Origin: Streptomyces sp. CG4
GTDB lineage: Bacteria; Actinomycetota; Actinomycetes; Streptomycetales; Streptomycetaceae
DNA length: 64,000 bases
NCBI RefSeq assembly: GCF_041080655.1
Contig: NZ_CP163525.1
Location: forward strand, 1,860,001-1,924,000
Direction: 5' to 3'
Numbering within the stretch: position 1 is the stretch's first letter; each line of letters opens with the position of its first letter. Of this stretch, positions 36,114 through 45,860 are shown one piece after another. The translations under genes were made by a program, and so were the position numbers. The notes beneath the pieces were generated by a model. The model saw nothing but the letters and a program-made list of their open reading frames with translations. It had not been told where the DNA came from and did no database searches.

Positions 36114-37031
36114 ATGCGTCGCGTCCGATACGAGTCGACCGGCGGCCCGCTGTTCGTCGAGGAGGCTCCGGTCCCCGCGCCCGGCCCCGGCGAGCTGCTG
36201 GTGCGCTGCGCGGCGGTCGGTGTCACCCTGCCCGTCGTGCGCAAGGTCACCGAGGCCGCGGAGCCGGTCGCGCTCGGCGGAGAGGTCGCCGGGGAGGTGG
36301 TGGCGGCCGGCGCGGGCATGACCCGGTTCCGGCCGGGTGACCGGGTGACGGGGTTGTGCTTCGGACACGGGTACGCCGACTTCGCCCTGCTGCACGAGAC
36401 CATGACCTCCCCGATACCGGACGGCGCCGACGCGGTGGACGCGGTCGCGCTGGTGCGCAGCGGCCTGGTGGCGTACGGGGCGCTGGAGGCGGCGCGGCCG
36501 GCACCGGGCGAGGCGGTCCTCGTGACGGCGGCGGCGAGCGGGGTCGGTCATCTCGCCGTGCAGCTGGCGCGGGTGCGGGGCGCCGGGCGGGTGGTGGGAG
36601 CCGTGTCCGGCCCGGCGAAGGCGGACTTCGTGCGCTCACTGGGCGCGGACGACTGCGTGCGGTACACCGACGGCAGCTGGGGGGATCCGGTCGACTGTGT
36701 CCTGGACGCGGTGGGCGGTGACCTGCTCACCCCGGCCCTCGCCGCGCTGGCCCCGCACGGCCGGCTAGTCGCCTACAGCTCGGGTGGCGGCACCCTCCAG
36801 GCGTACGACCTGCTGGTGGGTGCAAAGTCGGTGATCGGTTTCCAGATGGCCCTGATCGCCCGCGGCCGGCCGGACCTGTACGAGCAGTGGCGCCAGGAGC
36901 TGTGGCGGCTCTTCGCCGAGGGTGTCCTGAAGCCCGCCGTCCACGCCGAGTTCGCACTGGAGGACGCGGCGAAGGCGCACGAGGCGATCGAGTCGCGGAC
37001 CAACCTCGGCAAGGTGGTCCTGCGCCCGTAG
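36114..37031 (+). CDS. zinc-free quinone oxidoreductase-like medium-chain reductase
   Basis: The 305-residue NADPH-type reductase has a GroES-like N-terminal half (GEVAGEVVAAGAGMTRFRPG) and a Rossmann half with AAASGVGHLAVQLARVRGAG as nucleotide-binding segment. Structural zinc cysteines are lacking, as in quinone reductases of the QOR family. ATG at 36114 is fixed by GGAGGTG seven bases upstream. Likely regulated by the divergent MarR protein; a role in dealing with quinones or electrophiles is inferred. Confidence 0.85.
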   Translation: MRRVRYESTGGPLFVEEAPVPAPGPGELLVRCAAVGVTLPVVRKVTEAAEPVALGGEVAGEVVAAGAGMTRFRPGDRVTGLCFGHGYADFALLHETMTSPIPDGADAVDAVALVRSGLVAYGALEAARPAPGEAVLVTAAASGVGHLAVQLARVRGAGRVVGAVSGPAKADFVRSLGADDCVRYTDGSWGDPVDCVLDAVGGDLLTPALAALAPHGRLVAYSSGGGTLQAYDLLVGAKSVIGFQMALIARGRPDLYEQWRQELWRLFAEGVLKPAVHAEFALEDAAKAHEAIESRTNLGKVVLRP

Positions 37032-37108
37032 GGGGTTCACACCCGCCTTGTGCCGCACGCTTCTTGTGAGGAGAACGGCCCCCAACTACCGTCGTTGGGA
37101 CGCACGTT

Positions 37109-37123
37109 GGACATGGGATGTCC
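37109..37123. promoter_or_regulatory. palindromic operator-like site before the sialidase
   Basis: GGACAT-GGG-ATGTCC is a perfect palindrome 40 bases before the sialidase start, and an extra ATGTCC follows a few bases later. No cognate regulator is obvious nearby. Confidence 0.5.
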
Positions 37124-37163
37124 GGATGTCCAGAGGTCCGGCCGACGAAGGGCAGGTCCCTCC

Positions 37164-39041
37164 ATGCCGTCAGGTCTTCGCGCCCGTCCGAGAACCGCGC
37201 TCGCCGCCGTCTGCACGGCGGCGGCGCTGTTCGCACTTCCGCTCACCACCCCCCACCCGGCGCATGCCCAACCCCACGCAACCACCCCCGGGTTCGAGCA
37301 GCAGGTCCTGTTCAAGGCTTCCCAGGATCCCGGCTACGCGTGCTTCCGCATCCCGGCGATCGTGAGGACCGCCGACGGCACCCTGCTGGCGTTCGCCGAG
37401 GGCCGGGTCCTCAACTGCGGGGACGCCGCCGACATAGACATCGTGCTCAAGCGCTCCACCGACGGCGGCCGCACCTGGGGCCCGCTGCAGGTGGTCATCG
37501 ACGGCGGCGGCGACACCCACGGCAACCCGGCGCCGGTCGTGGACCGCGCGACGGGCCGGGTCTGGCTCGCGGAGACCTACAACACGGGCCGCACCGACAC
37601 CGCCAGTTGCCCGATACCGTGTGACCGCACCCCGCACATCCAGTACAGCGACGACGACGGCCGGACCTGGTCGGCACCGCGCGATCTGAGCCCGGAGATC
37701 CTGCCCGCCGACTGGAACTCCTGGTACGCGACCGGGCCGGTGCACGGCATCCAGCTCACCCGGGGCCGCTACGCGGGCCGGCTGGTCTTCGGGGTCAACA
37801 CCGAGACCTGGGACGGCAGCCGGGTCACCGCCAACCACGCGGCGCTGATCGTGAGCGACGACCACGGCGGCCACTGGCGGATCGGCGCCCAGGACACCTG
37901 GCCGATCGCCGACGACGGCACCTTCCGGCAGAAGCCGTCCGAGCCGGCCATGGCCGAGCGCGCGGACGGCTCGATCCTGGTCAGCGGCCGGGAGCAGGAC
38001 GGCACCGATCTGGGCCACCGCACCCAGGCCGTCAGCCGGGACGGCGGCTCCAGCTTCACCGCGCCCTTCCACGATCTGCCGGACCTGTACGCCCCGATGG
38101 TGGAAGGTTCGCTGCTGCGCCTCGGCAACCGCCTGCTGCTGGCCTGCCCCGCCGACCCCGACCACCGGCGGACGATGATGATCCGCTCCTCCTACGACGG
38201 CGGCCGCACCTGGGACAGCGTGGACCGCGGCACCGTCGTCACCACGGACTGGTCCGGCTACTCGGACATGGCACGCGTCGACGGCGGCACGGTGGGCCTG
38301 GTCTACGAGGGCGGCACGGTGGACGCCCGCGACGAGATCCGCTTCGCCCGCTTCACCGAGGACTGGCTCGTCCCGCGCCGCGGCCCCGACCCGGTCACCC
38401 CCGACCTGGCCCGGCACGCCCGCCCGGCCGCGGTGCTCGGCGGCGCGACGGAGACGGCCGGGGTCTTCGGCGGCGGGCTGCAATTCGACGGCATCGACGA
38501 CGCCGTACGCCTGCCGTACCGCGACAGCCTGCCGCTGGGCACCAAGGACTTCACGGTGTCCCTGTGGTTCCGGTACACGGCCACGAGCGGTGAGCAGCCG
38601 ATGCTGTGGATGGGCGGGGCCGGCACCGGTCAGCCGCAGGTGTGGGTGCGCGGGGAGCCGGCGAACCACCGCGTCCAGGGGCTGATCACGGTGCGGGACG
38701 GGGCGTCGGCGCCGCGGACCGCGTACGTGCGGACGGATTCCGCGTACAACGACGGCCAGTGGCACCACCTCGTGCTGCGCCGCGGCGACAGCAGACTGTC
38801 GTTGTTCGTCGACGGCATGCAGTCTTCCGTCGCCGGCGTACCGGGTTCGGTCAGCCGCGACTCGCCCTTCGGCGTGCACATCGGCCAGCGCATGGACAGC
38901 AGGGCCTTCTACACCGGCGCGATCGACGAGGTGCACGTGTGGGACCGGGCCCTCACCGACGAGGAGGTGTCGGATCCGAGGGCGCTGCGGTCAGCGAAGG
39001 ACACGGTCCTGTGGCTGCCCCTCGACCACGTGCGCGGCTGA
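37164..39041 (+). CDS. secreted exo-alpha-sialidase with C-terminal LamG-type domain
   Basis: The 625-residue protein has a signal peptide (1-37, ending AHA). The six-bladed sialidase propeller (about 45-415) carries the FRIP motif at 61-64, whose arginine binds the substrate carboxylate. It also has Asp-boxes (STDGGRTWG, SDDDGRTWS, SYDGGRTWD), an acidic residue loop (GDAADIDIVLKRS) and the nucleophile region SGYSDMARV with its partner VYEGG. Residues about 440-620 form a concanavalin-like LamG domain (LQFDGIDDAVRLPYRDSLPL). It would release sialic acid outside the cell. The 3' end overlaps the opposing transporter gene by 51 bases. Confidence 0.9.
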   Translation: MPSGLRARPRTALAAVCTAAALFALPLTTPHPAHAQPHATTPGFEQQVLFKASQDPGYACFRIPAIVRTADGTLLAFAEGRVLNCGDAADIDIVLKRSTDGGRTWGPLQVVIDGGGDTHGNPAPVVDRATGRVWLAETYNTGRTDTASCPIPCDRTPHIQYSDDDGRTWSAPRDLSPEILPADWNSWYATGPVHGIQLTRGRYAGRLVFGVNTETWDGSRVTANHAALIVSDDHGGHWRIGAQDTWPIADDGTFRQKPSEPAMAERADGSILVSGREQDGTDLGHRTQAVSRDGGSSFTAPFHDLPDLYAPMVEGSLLRLGNRLLLACPADPDHRRTMMIRSSYDGGRTWDSVDRGTVVTTDWSGYSDMARVDGGTVGLVYEGGTVDARDEIRFARFTEDWLVPRRGPDPVTPDLARHARPAAVLGGATETAGVFGGGLQFDGIDDAVRLPYRDSLPLGTKDFTVSLWFRYTATSGEQPMLWMGGAGTGQPQVWVRGEPANHRVQGLITVRDGASAPRTAYVRTDSAYNDGQWHHLVLRRGDSRLSLFVDGMQSSVAGVPGSVSRDSPFGVHIGQRMDSRAFYTGAIDEVHVWDRALTDEEVSDPRALRSAKDTVLWLPLDHVRG

Positions 39042-40034
39042 ACCGGCGACCACCCCCGGGACCTGCTCCGGGTCCCGGGCCCGGCGCCTGGCGATGACCG
39101 CGCACACCATCAGCTGCATCTGGTGGAACAGCATCAGCGGCAGCACGGCAAGGGAGGCGTGGGCGCCGAACAGGACGCCGGCCATGGGCAGCCCGGAGGC
39201 GAGGGACTTCTTCGAGCCGGCGAACTGGATGGCGATCCGGTCCGCCCGGCCGAAGCCCAGTGCCCTGCCGCCGTACCAGGTCAGCAGGAGCATCGCGGCG
39301 AGCAGGGCGGCCTCGACGACGAGCAGGGCGCCGAGCCGCGCGGGGCTGACCTGGTGCCATATGCCCCGGATCATGCCCTCGCTGAAGGCGGCGTAGACGA
39401 CCAGCAGGATCGAGCCGCGGTCGACCAGCCCGAGGACCTTCTTGTGCCGGGCGACGAAGCCACCGATCCAGCGGCGTAGCAATTGCCCGGCGAGGAACGG
39501 CACCAGCAGCTGAAGCACGATCTTGACGAGTGAGTCCGCGGAGAACCCGCCCCCGCTGTTGCCGAGCAGTCCGGCCGCCAGCAGCGGGGTGACGACGATG
39601 CCGATGAGGGAGGAGAAGGAGCCCGCGCAGATCGCCGCCGGCACGTTTCCCCGGGCGATCGAGGTGAAGGCGATGGACGACTGGATCGTGGACGGCACCA
39701 GCGTCAGGAACAGCAGTCCCTGGTAGAGCGGTTGGGTCAGCAGCACCGGCACCAGTGCGCGGGCCGCGAGGCCGAACACCGGGAAGAGGACGAAGGTGCA
39801 GGCGAGCACCGTGACATGGAGCCGCCAGTGGCGCAGTCCGTCCAGCGCCTCGCGGGTGGACAGGCGGGCGCCGTAGAGGAAGAAGAGGAGGGCGATCGCG
39901 GCCGTCGACGCGCCCGAGGCCACGTCGGCGGCGGTGCCGCGGGCCGGCAGGAGAGCGGCGAGGCCCACGGTGCCGAGCAGCAGGACGATGTACGGGTCGA
40001 TCGGTATCCAACTCGGCCGACGCAGGCGATTCAC
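38991..40034 (-). CDS. bile acid:sodium symporter (BASS) family transporter
   Basis: The 347-residue membrane protein has about 9-10 helices: WIPIDPYIVLLLGTVGLAAL, TVLACTFVLFPVFGLAARAL and FLTLVPSTIQSSIAFTSIAR, which carries the family PST-type crossover motif. The later motif FAGSKKSLASGLPMAGVLF marks the YfeH/PSE branch of the family. The substrate is unknown. GTG at 40034 is chosen because it immediately precedes the first helix. Convergent and overlapping with the sialidase. Confidence 0.87.
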   Translation of the reverse strand: MNRLRRPSWIPIDPYIVLLLGTVGLAALLPARGTAADVASGASTAAIALLFFLYGARLSTREALDGLRHWRLHVTVLACTFVLFPVFGLAARALVPVLLTQPLYQGLLFLTLVPSTIQSSIAFTSIARGNVPAAICAGSFSSLIGIVVTPLLAAGLLGNSGGGFSADSLVKIVLQLLVPFLAGQLLRRWIGGFVARHKKVLGLVDRGSILLVVYAAFSEGMIRGIWHQVSPARLGALLVVEAALLAAMLLLTWYGGRALGFGRADRIAIQFAGSKKSLASGLPMAGVLFGAHASLAVLPLMLFHQMQLMVCAVIARRRARDPEQVPGVVAGSAAHVVEGQPQDRVLR

Positions 40035-40197
40035 GGTGCTCCGATTACTGTGCGCGCATCTGTGCGCGTCCGTTGACAAGGCTTCCTCGGCAGGCCCAGG
40101 CCCCCTCTTCATCGTCCTCCACGGACGGCTGATCGGGAATCCCGCATGCCACGCTGACTGTCATCATGATCTGTGATAGCCGGGTAGGCTGCCTGCC

Positions 40198-41067
40198 GTG
40201 TACGACCCGACGCAGCTGCGCACCTTCCTCGCCGTGGCCCAGACGCTCAGTTTCACGCAGGCCGCGCGCCGGCTGGGGCTGCGCCAGTCCACGGTGAGCC
40301 AGCATGTGCGCCGGCTGGAGGACGCGACCGGGCGGCAGCTGTTCACCCGGGACACCCATGCGGTGGAGCTGACCGAGGACGGCGAGGCGATGCTGGGCTT
40401 CGCCCGGCGGATCCTGCAGGTCCACGAGCAGGCGACGGCGTTCTTCACCGGGACCCGGGTGCGCGGCCGGCTGCGGTTCGGGGCGTCGGAGGACTTCGTG
40501 CTCACCCGGCTGCCGGAGATCCTGGAGGGCTTCCGCTACGACCATCCGGAGGTCGATCTGGAGCTGACGGTGGAGCTGTCCGGCACCCTGCACGAGCAGC
40601 TGGCCGCCGGGAAGCTGGACCTGGTGCTGGCCAAGCGGCGCCCGGAGGATCCGCGGGGCGCACTGGTCTGGCGCGACGACCTGGTGTGGATCGGCGCCGA
40701 GCGGCTGCGCCTGGACGCCGACCGGCCGGTGCCACTGATCGTGTATCCCCCGCCCGGCATCACCCGGGCCCGGGCGCTCCAGGCGCTGGAGCACGACGGC
40801 CGCGACTGGCGGATCGTGTGCACCAGCGGCAGCCTCAACGGGCTGATGGCGGCGGCCCGCGCCGGGCTCGGCGTGATGGCCCACGCCCGGCGCCTCATCC
40901 CGCCCGGCCTCTTCCGGCTCCCGGACCGGGCCGGCCTGCCCGACCTCGGGAAGATCGACTTCGTGCTCGTCCACGGCCGCCGCCGGGGCGCCGCCGAGGA
41001 GGCCGCGAACGCGCTGGCGACGGCGATCCTGGCGGGCGGCGAGCGGCTGCGCAGGCGGGGCGGCTGA
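40198..41067 (+). CDS. LysR-family transcriptional regulator
   Basis: The 289-residue protein has the N-terminal helix-turn-helix LRTFLAVAQTLSFTQAARRL through STVSQHVRRLEDATGRQLF, and a periplasmic-binding-like effector domain (about 90-285). GTG at 40198 follows TAGGCT by seven bases and could be leaderless. It is divergent from the BASS transporter, which is its most likely target; that is inference from layout. Confidence 0.9.
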   Translation: MYDPTQLRTFLAVAQTLSFTQAARRLGLRQSTVSQHVRRLEDATGRQLFTRDTHAVELTEDGEAMLGFARRILQVHEQATAFFTGTRVRGRLRFGASEDFVLTRLPEILEGFRYDHPEVDLELTVELSGTLHEQLAAGKLDLVLAKRRPEDPRGALVWRDDLVWIGAERLRLDADRPVPLIVYPPPGITRARALQALEHDGRDWRIVCTSGSLNGLMAAARAGLGVMAHARRLIPPGLFRLPDRAGLPDLGKIDFVLVHGRRRGAAEEAANALATAILAGGERLRRRGG

Positions 41068-41087
41068 GGGGGGCCGTCCGAGACACG

Positions 41088-42068
41088 TCAGCGGGGCATC
41101 GGGTAGGTGAGCTTCTTGACCTGGCGCAGGAAGGGCGTGGTCTCCACGTGCTGGACGCCGTCGAGGCTGCCGAGGGGTCCGCTCAGGTAGCCGTAGAGGC
41201 CGGCCGTGCTGCGGGCCAGTACGGTGACGACGAGGTTGGACGGTCCGGCCGTCGCGGAGACCCAGGCGGTCTCCTCGTGCCCGGCCAGGGCCTCGCCGAC
41301 GGAGTGCAGCGCGGCGGGCGCGGCGGTGATCCACAGGGTCGCGACGGTGGGGTAGCCGAGCGTCTCGGACTGGTACTCGACGTCGATGTACACCGCCCCC
41401 GAAGCGCGCAGGGCGGCCAGCCTGCGCTTGACCCAGGACTCCGAACGGCCCGTCGCGCGCTGCAGCTCGGGATAGGTGGCCCTGCCGTCGCGCTCCAGGA
41501 CGGCCAGCAGGGGTTCGTCCTCGGGTTCGACGCGGGCCGCTCCGGGGACGGGTTCGCCGGCCGGGCGCAGGGCGGTGATCTGGTCCTCGGTGAGCGCGCC
41601 GAACTTGCGGATCCAGCCCGCCGCAGCGCCGTAGAACCGGTGCAGGAGCTGGTGGGCGCGGATCTCGACCACGTTCGGCGTGCGCGGCAGCTTGCCGAGC
41701 AAGAGCTCGTCGTGGTCGCCGGGGGTGCGCGGCCGGGTCAGGCACAGCACCTCGGTACCACCTGAGGCGAGCCCGATCCAGGAGGTGTCGGGGCGCCGGG
41801 CGAGGGCCTCCGCGATGGCCAGGGCGCTGTCCGGCGCACACCGGATCCGCAGCATCCACTGGTCCTGGCCGAGCCGGGAGGCGTCCCGCAGGGCGATGAC
41901 GCGCACGCCGCCGTGTTCGCACAGGCGCCGGTAGCGGCGCGCGATGGTCTGGTCGGAGACACCGAGCACCGCGGCGATCCGGCTGAACGAGGCCCGGCCA
42001 TCGACCTCCAGTGCGGAGAGCAGCAACAGGTCAAGATGATCGAGGGTGTCGGATTCCATCGTCAGCAT
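41088..42068 (-). CDS. Lrp/AsnC-family regulator with two HTH-RAM units
   Basis: The 326-residue protein has two copies of the Lrp arrangement. The first HTH is LLLLSALEVDGRASFSRIAA. A second HTH lies near residue 185 (LLAVLERDGRATYPELQRAT), and each is followed by a ligand-binding RAM-like segment. Most Lrp proteins have one, so this is a tandem form, known in actinobacteria. ATG at 42068 is five bases after AGGAG. It is divergent from the MFS exporter and probably controls it. Confidence 0.88.
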   Translation of the reverse strand: MLTMESDTLDHLDLLLLSALEVDGRASFSRIAAVLGVSDQTIARRYRRLCEHGGVRVIALRDASRLGQDQWMLRIRCAPDSALAIAEALARRPDTSWIGLASGGTEVLCLTRPRTPGDHDELLLGKLPRTPNVVEIRAHQLLHRFYGAAAGWIRKFGALTEDQITALRPAGEPVPGAARVEPEDEPLLAVLERDGRATYPELQRATGRSESWVKRRLAALRASGAVYIDVEYQSETLGYPTVATLWITAAPAALHSVGEALAGHEETAWVSATAGPSNLVVTVLARSTAGLYGYLSGPLGSLDGVQHVETTPFLRQVKKLTYPMPR

Positions 42069-42184
42069 GCGCTCTCCTGTCGGATTCCAGCGGTGTTGCA
42101 CGGTCCAGCCGTCCGATCGGCCGCGCCACGGCCATCGTACGGAGCGACCGACAGCCGGGGTACGACAACGCAGGGAGAGAGGGC

Positions 42185-43672
42185 ATGCGCAGCTGGGGGA
42201 CGCTCACGGCCGTGAGCGTGGGCACGTTCATGTTGCTGCTGGACGTGACGATCGTGGTGGTGGCGCTGCCGGACATGGCGGCGTCGCTGCACGCGTCGCT
42301 GGGTGATCTGCAGTGGGTGGTGGACGGCTATGCGCTGGCGCTGGCCGCGCTGTTGCTCGGGGCGGGGGCCGCCGCCGACCTTCTCGGGCGCCGCAGGGTG
42401 CATGTGGCGGGCGTCGTGCTGTTCGCGGCGGCCTCGCTGCTGTGCGCGCTCTCGACGGGACCGGCGGTGCTGGTGGCCGCGCGGGCGCTGCAGGGTGTGG
42501 GCGCCGCGGCGATGTTCGCTACGACGCTGCCGCTGCTGGGCTCGGTCTACCAGGGCAGGCAGCGGTCGACGGCGCTCGGTGTGTGGGGTGCGGTGAGCGG
42601 CGGCGCCGCGGCGGTCGGCCCGGTGGTGGGCGGTCTGCTCACCGATGGACCGGGCTGGCGGTGGATCTTCTTCGTGAATCTGCCGGTGAGCGTCGTCGAG
42701 GTGTGGTTGACCCTGCGGGTGGTGCCGGAGTCGCGGGGGCCGCGCGGAATGCGGGTGGACTGGGCGGGCATGGCCGCGTTCGCCGGCTTCGGCGGCGCGG
42801 TGACGTATGCGGTGGTGCGGGCCGGCGAGGACGGCTGGACGGCGTCGGCGACGCTCGTGGCGTTCGGGTGCGCGGCGCTGGCGCTGGTGGTGTTCGTGCT
42901 GGTGGAGCGGCGGGCGGCGCATCCGCTGCTGGATCTGTCGCTGCTGCGGCGGCCCACGTTCGTCGGGGTGATGCTGGGGGCGTTCGCCTTCAACGGGGTG
43001 GCGTTCGGGGTGACGCCGTACCAGTCGATCTGGATGCAGACGCTGCTCGGGATGTCTCCGGTGCGCGGAGGCCTCGCACTGCTGCCGATGACGGTGGCGG
43101 CGATGATCGTCGCCGTGCTGGTGGGCCGGCTGCTGCACGGGGTGCCGGCGCGGCTCACCATCGGCGGCGGTCTGCTGCTGATCGCCACCGGAAGCCTGTG
43201 CCAGGCCGTACTGGACGCGGGTGCCTCCTGGACGGCGCTGGTGCCGGGGTTCGTGCTCGTCGGCATCGGCACCGGGCTCATCTCGCCGACGGCGGCCGGG
43301 GCGGCGCTCGCGGCGGTGCCGGCGGAGCGGGCCGGGATGGCGGGCGGCGCGGTGAACACGGTGCGCCAGCTCGGGTACGCGCTCGGCGTGGCCGTCTCGG
43401 GCACCGTGCTCACCTCCCGGATGACCGGCACGCTGCCGGGCGGCGCGGCCCACGCGCTGGCCGGCGGCGGCGCCGGGGCGCTGCGCGACGGCTTCCCGGA
43501 GCACACCCTGCGCTCCGCGTTCGCCTCGGGCCTGAACGGCGCACTGGTGGCGGCGGGACTGGCGGGCCTGGTCGCGGGGGCGCTGGTGCTGCTGCTCGTG
43601 CGCACGGACCGGCCCGCGCCGCCGGTGGTGTCCGGCGCACAGGCGGAGCCGGCGGTGCCGGCCCGCCGCTGA
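42185..43672 (+). CDS. DHA2-type MFS drug exporter, 14 helices
   Basis: The 495-residue membrane protein has the first-helix motif TFMLLLDVTIVVVALPDMAA, the LGRRR loop between helices 2 and 3, and the antiporter motif ALGVWGAVSGGAAAVGPVVG. These place it in the 14-helix proton antiporter family that expels drugs or metabolites. It is controlled most likely by the divergent Lrp-type regulator. A strong terminator follows. Confidence 0.9.
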   Translation: MRSWGTLTAVSVGTFMLLLDVTIVVVALPDMAASLHASLGDLQWVVDGYALALAALLLGAGAAADLLGRRRVHVAGVVLFAAASLLCALSTGPAVLVAARALQGVGAAAMFATTLPLLGSVYQGRQRSTALGVWGAVSGGAAAVGPVVGGLLTDGPGWRWIFFVNLPVSVVEVWLTLRVVPESRGPRGMRVDWAGMAAFAGFGGAVTYAVVRAGEDGWTASATLVAFGCAALALVVFVLVERRAAHPLLDLSLLRRPTFVGVMLGAFAFNGVAFGVTPYQSIWMQTLLGMSPVRGGLALLPMTVAAMIVAVLVGRLLHGVPARLTIGGGLLLIATGSLCQAVLDAGASWTALVPGFVLVGIGTGLISPTAAGAALAAVPAERAGMAGGAVNTVRQLGYALGVAVSGTVLTSRMTGTLPGGAAHALAGGGAGALRDGFPEHTLRSAFASGLNGALVAAGLAGLVAGALVLLLVRTDRPAPPVVSGAQAEPAVPARR

Positions 43673-43689
43673 CCACGGCGCGCCACGGC

Positions 43690-43724
43690 GGGGGCGGTCC
43701 CGGGACAGTCCCGGGACCGCCCCC
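43690..43724 (+). terminator. very strong hairpin after the MFS exporter
   Basis: A perfect 17-bp stem (GGGGGCGGTCCCGGGAC and its complement) with a single unpaired base at the centre lies 17 bases after the stop. Confidence 0.85.
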
Positions 43725-43821
43725 GTACGCATGCCGGACCGTGCCCCGTATACGGAGAACGGGGCGATATGCTCCGTAATCGCCGCGTACAGATTCGGTG
43801 GAGATTACGGCACCGAAACTT

Positions 43822-43835
43822 ACTGACCCGTCAGT
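43822..43835. promoter_or_regulatory. TetR-type operator before the acyl-CoA synthetase
   Basis: ACTGACCCGTCAGT is a near-perfect palindrome and differs by one base from the palindrome at 55846-55859. It lies about 175 bases before the start codon. Confidence 0.5.
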
Positions 43836-44008
43836 ATTGTGTCCGGCCCTTCCCCATGTGCGGGCATTTTCCGGCCACCGCCCGGGAGAAACGTGAGGTT
43901 TGCTAGGTTTCCTACCCCCTCCCGCCGGATGACGGCGTGGGGTAGCTTTCACCGCGCTGTGCCGAGCATCACGGGCGTGACCATGCAGCGAGGATCGGGG
44001 AGCGAGGT

Positions 44009-45835
44009 TTGCGCGAGTTCACCAACCCGCCGCTCACATCGGCACCGCCCGTGGGCGGTCTGGCCGATGTGGTCTTCGAGCATGCCCAGACGGACCCCAC
44101 ACACATCGCCCTCGGCCGCAAGGACGCCTCCGGCCAGTGGCGGGACGTGGCCTCCACCGAGTTCCGCGACGAGGTCCTGGCCCTCGCCAAGGGGCTCCTC
44201 GCGCGCGGCGTACGCTTCGGCGACCGCGTCGCGATCATGTCCCGCACCCGGTACGAGTGGACCCTGTTCGACTTCGCGCTGTGGGCGATCGGCGCCCAGG
44301 TGGTGCCCATCTACCCCACGTCCTCGGCCGAACAATGCTTCTGGATGCTCTACGACGCCGAGGTGTCCGCGGCGATCGTGGAGCACGAGGATCACGCGAT
44401 GACCATCGCCACGGTCATCGACCGCCTCCCGCAGCTGCGCCAGCTCTGGCAGCTGGACGCGGGCTGTGTGCAGGAGCTGTACGACGCCGGGGCGCACCTC
44501 GACGACGAGCTGGTGCACCGGCACCGGCAGGCGGTCACCCCGGACTCGATCGCCACCATCATCTACACCTCGGGCACCACCGGCCGGCCCAAGGGCTGTG
44601 TCATCTCCCACGCGAACTTCATGTTCGAGGCGGACACCATGGTCCGGCGCTGGGAGCCGGTGTTCCACTCCAAGAAGGGCGACGAGGCCTCCACGCTGCT
44701 GTTCCTGCCGCTCGCGCACGTCTTCGGGCGGATGGTGGAGGTCGCCGCGATCCGCGGCAAGGTCCGCTTCGGGCACCAGCCGCAGCTGCACGCCGCCGCC
44801 CTGCTGCCCGATCTGGCCGCGTTCAAGCCGACGTTCATCCTCGCGGTGCCGTACATCTTCGAGAAGGTCTTCAACGCGTCCCGCCGGAAGGCCGAGAAGG
44901 ACGGCAAGTCGGGGCCGTTCGAGAAGGCCGTCGACATCGCGGTGAAGTACGCGGAGGCCGTGGAGGCCAAGGCGTGGGGCACCGGGCCCGGCCCGTCGGC
45001 GGGGCTGCGGATGCAGCACCAGCTGTTCGACAAGCTCGTCTACTCCAAGGTCCGCACGGCGATGGGCGGCCGGATCCGCAACGCGATGTCCGGCGGCTCG
45101 GGCATGGACCGCCGGCTCGGGCTGTTCTTCGCGGGCGCCGGCGTGCAGATCTACGAGGGCTACGGCCTGACCGAGTCGACGGCCGCCGCGACGGCCAACC
45201 CGCCCGAGCGCACCCGCTACGGCACCGTCGGCCAGGCCATTCCGGGTGTGACCGTGCACATCGCCGACGACGGGGAGATCTGGCTGCACGGCGGCAATGT
45301 CTTCCAGGGCTATCTCAACAACCCGAAGGCCACCGACGAGACCCTGCACGACGGCTGGCTGGCCACCGGTGACCTGGGCTCGCTCGACGAGGACGGCTAT
45401 CTGACCATCACCGGCCGCAAGAAGGAGATCCTGGTGACCTCCGGCGGCAAGAGCGTCTCCCCCGGTGTGCTGGAGGAGCGGGTCCGTGACCATCCGCTGG
45501 TCAACCAGTGCATCGTCGTGGGCAACGACCGCCCCTACATCGCCGCCCTGGTCACTCTCGACCAGGAGGCCGTCGAGCACTGGCTGCAGATGCGCAACAA
45601 GCCGAGGATGACCCCGGCCCAGCTGGTGCGCGACCCGGACCTGGAGACGGAGGTGCGGCGGGCGGTGGTCGCCGCCAACACCCTCGTCTCGCAGGCCGAG
45701 TCGATCCGTACTTTCCGTATCCTCGCGCAGCCGTTCACCGAGGAACACGGCCTGCTCACACCGTCGTTGAAGCTGAAGCGGAAGGCGATCGAGAAGGCGT
45801 ACGACACCGAGGTCGAGGCCCTCTACCACACCTGA
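44009..45835 (+). CDS. long-chain fatty-acid--CoA ligase (AMP-forming)
   Basis: The 608-residue ANL-superfamily enzyme has the AMP-binding P-loop TIIYTSGTTGRPKG, the A5 motif IYEGYGLTESTAA, the GWLATGDLGSLDEDGYLTIT block and the catalytic lysine region GRKKEILVTSGGK near the C-terminus. It activates long-chain fatty acids with ATP and CoA at the membrane. TTG start at 44009 with GGGGAGCGAGG upstream. A palindromic TetR-type site upstream suggests fatty-acid-responsive control, as known for fatty-acid regulators. Confidence 0.92.
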   Translation: MREFTNPPLTSAPPVGGLADVVFEHAQTDPTHIALGRKDASGQWRDVASTEFRDEVLALAKGLLARGVRFGDRVAIMSRTRYEWTLFDFALWAIGAQVVPIYPTSSAEQCFWMLYDAEVSAAIVEHEDHAMTIATVIDRLPQLRQLWQLDAGCVQELYDAGAHLDDELVHRHRQAVTPDSIATIIYTSGTTGRPKGCVISHANFMFEADTMVRRWEPVFHSKKGDEASTLLFLPLAHVFGRMVEVAAIRGKVRFGHQPQLHAAALLPDLAAFKPTFILAVPYIFEKVFNASRRKAEKDGKSGPFEKAVDIAVKYAEAVEAKAWGTGPGPSAGLRMQHQLFDKLVYSKVRTAMGGRIRNAMSGGSGMDRRLGLFFAGAGVQIYEGYGLTESTAAATANPPERTRYGTVGQAIPGVTVHIADDGEIWLHGGNVFQGYLNNPKATDETLHDGWLATGDLGSLDEDGYLTITGRKKEILVTSGGKSVSPGVLEERVRDHPLVNQCIVVGNDRPYIAALVTLDQEAVEHWLQMRNKPRMTPAQLVRDPDLETEVRRAVVAANTLVSQAESIRTFRILAQPFTEEHGLLTPSLKLKRKAIEKAYDTEVEALYHT

Positions 45836-45860
45836 CGAAACGTCAACTCCGGCCCCGACC

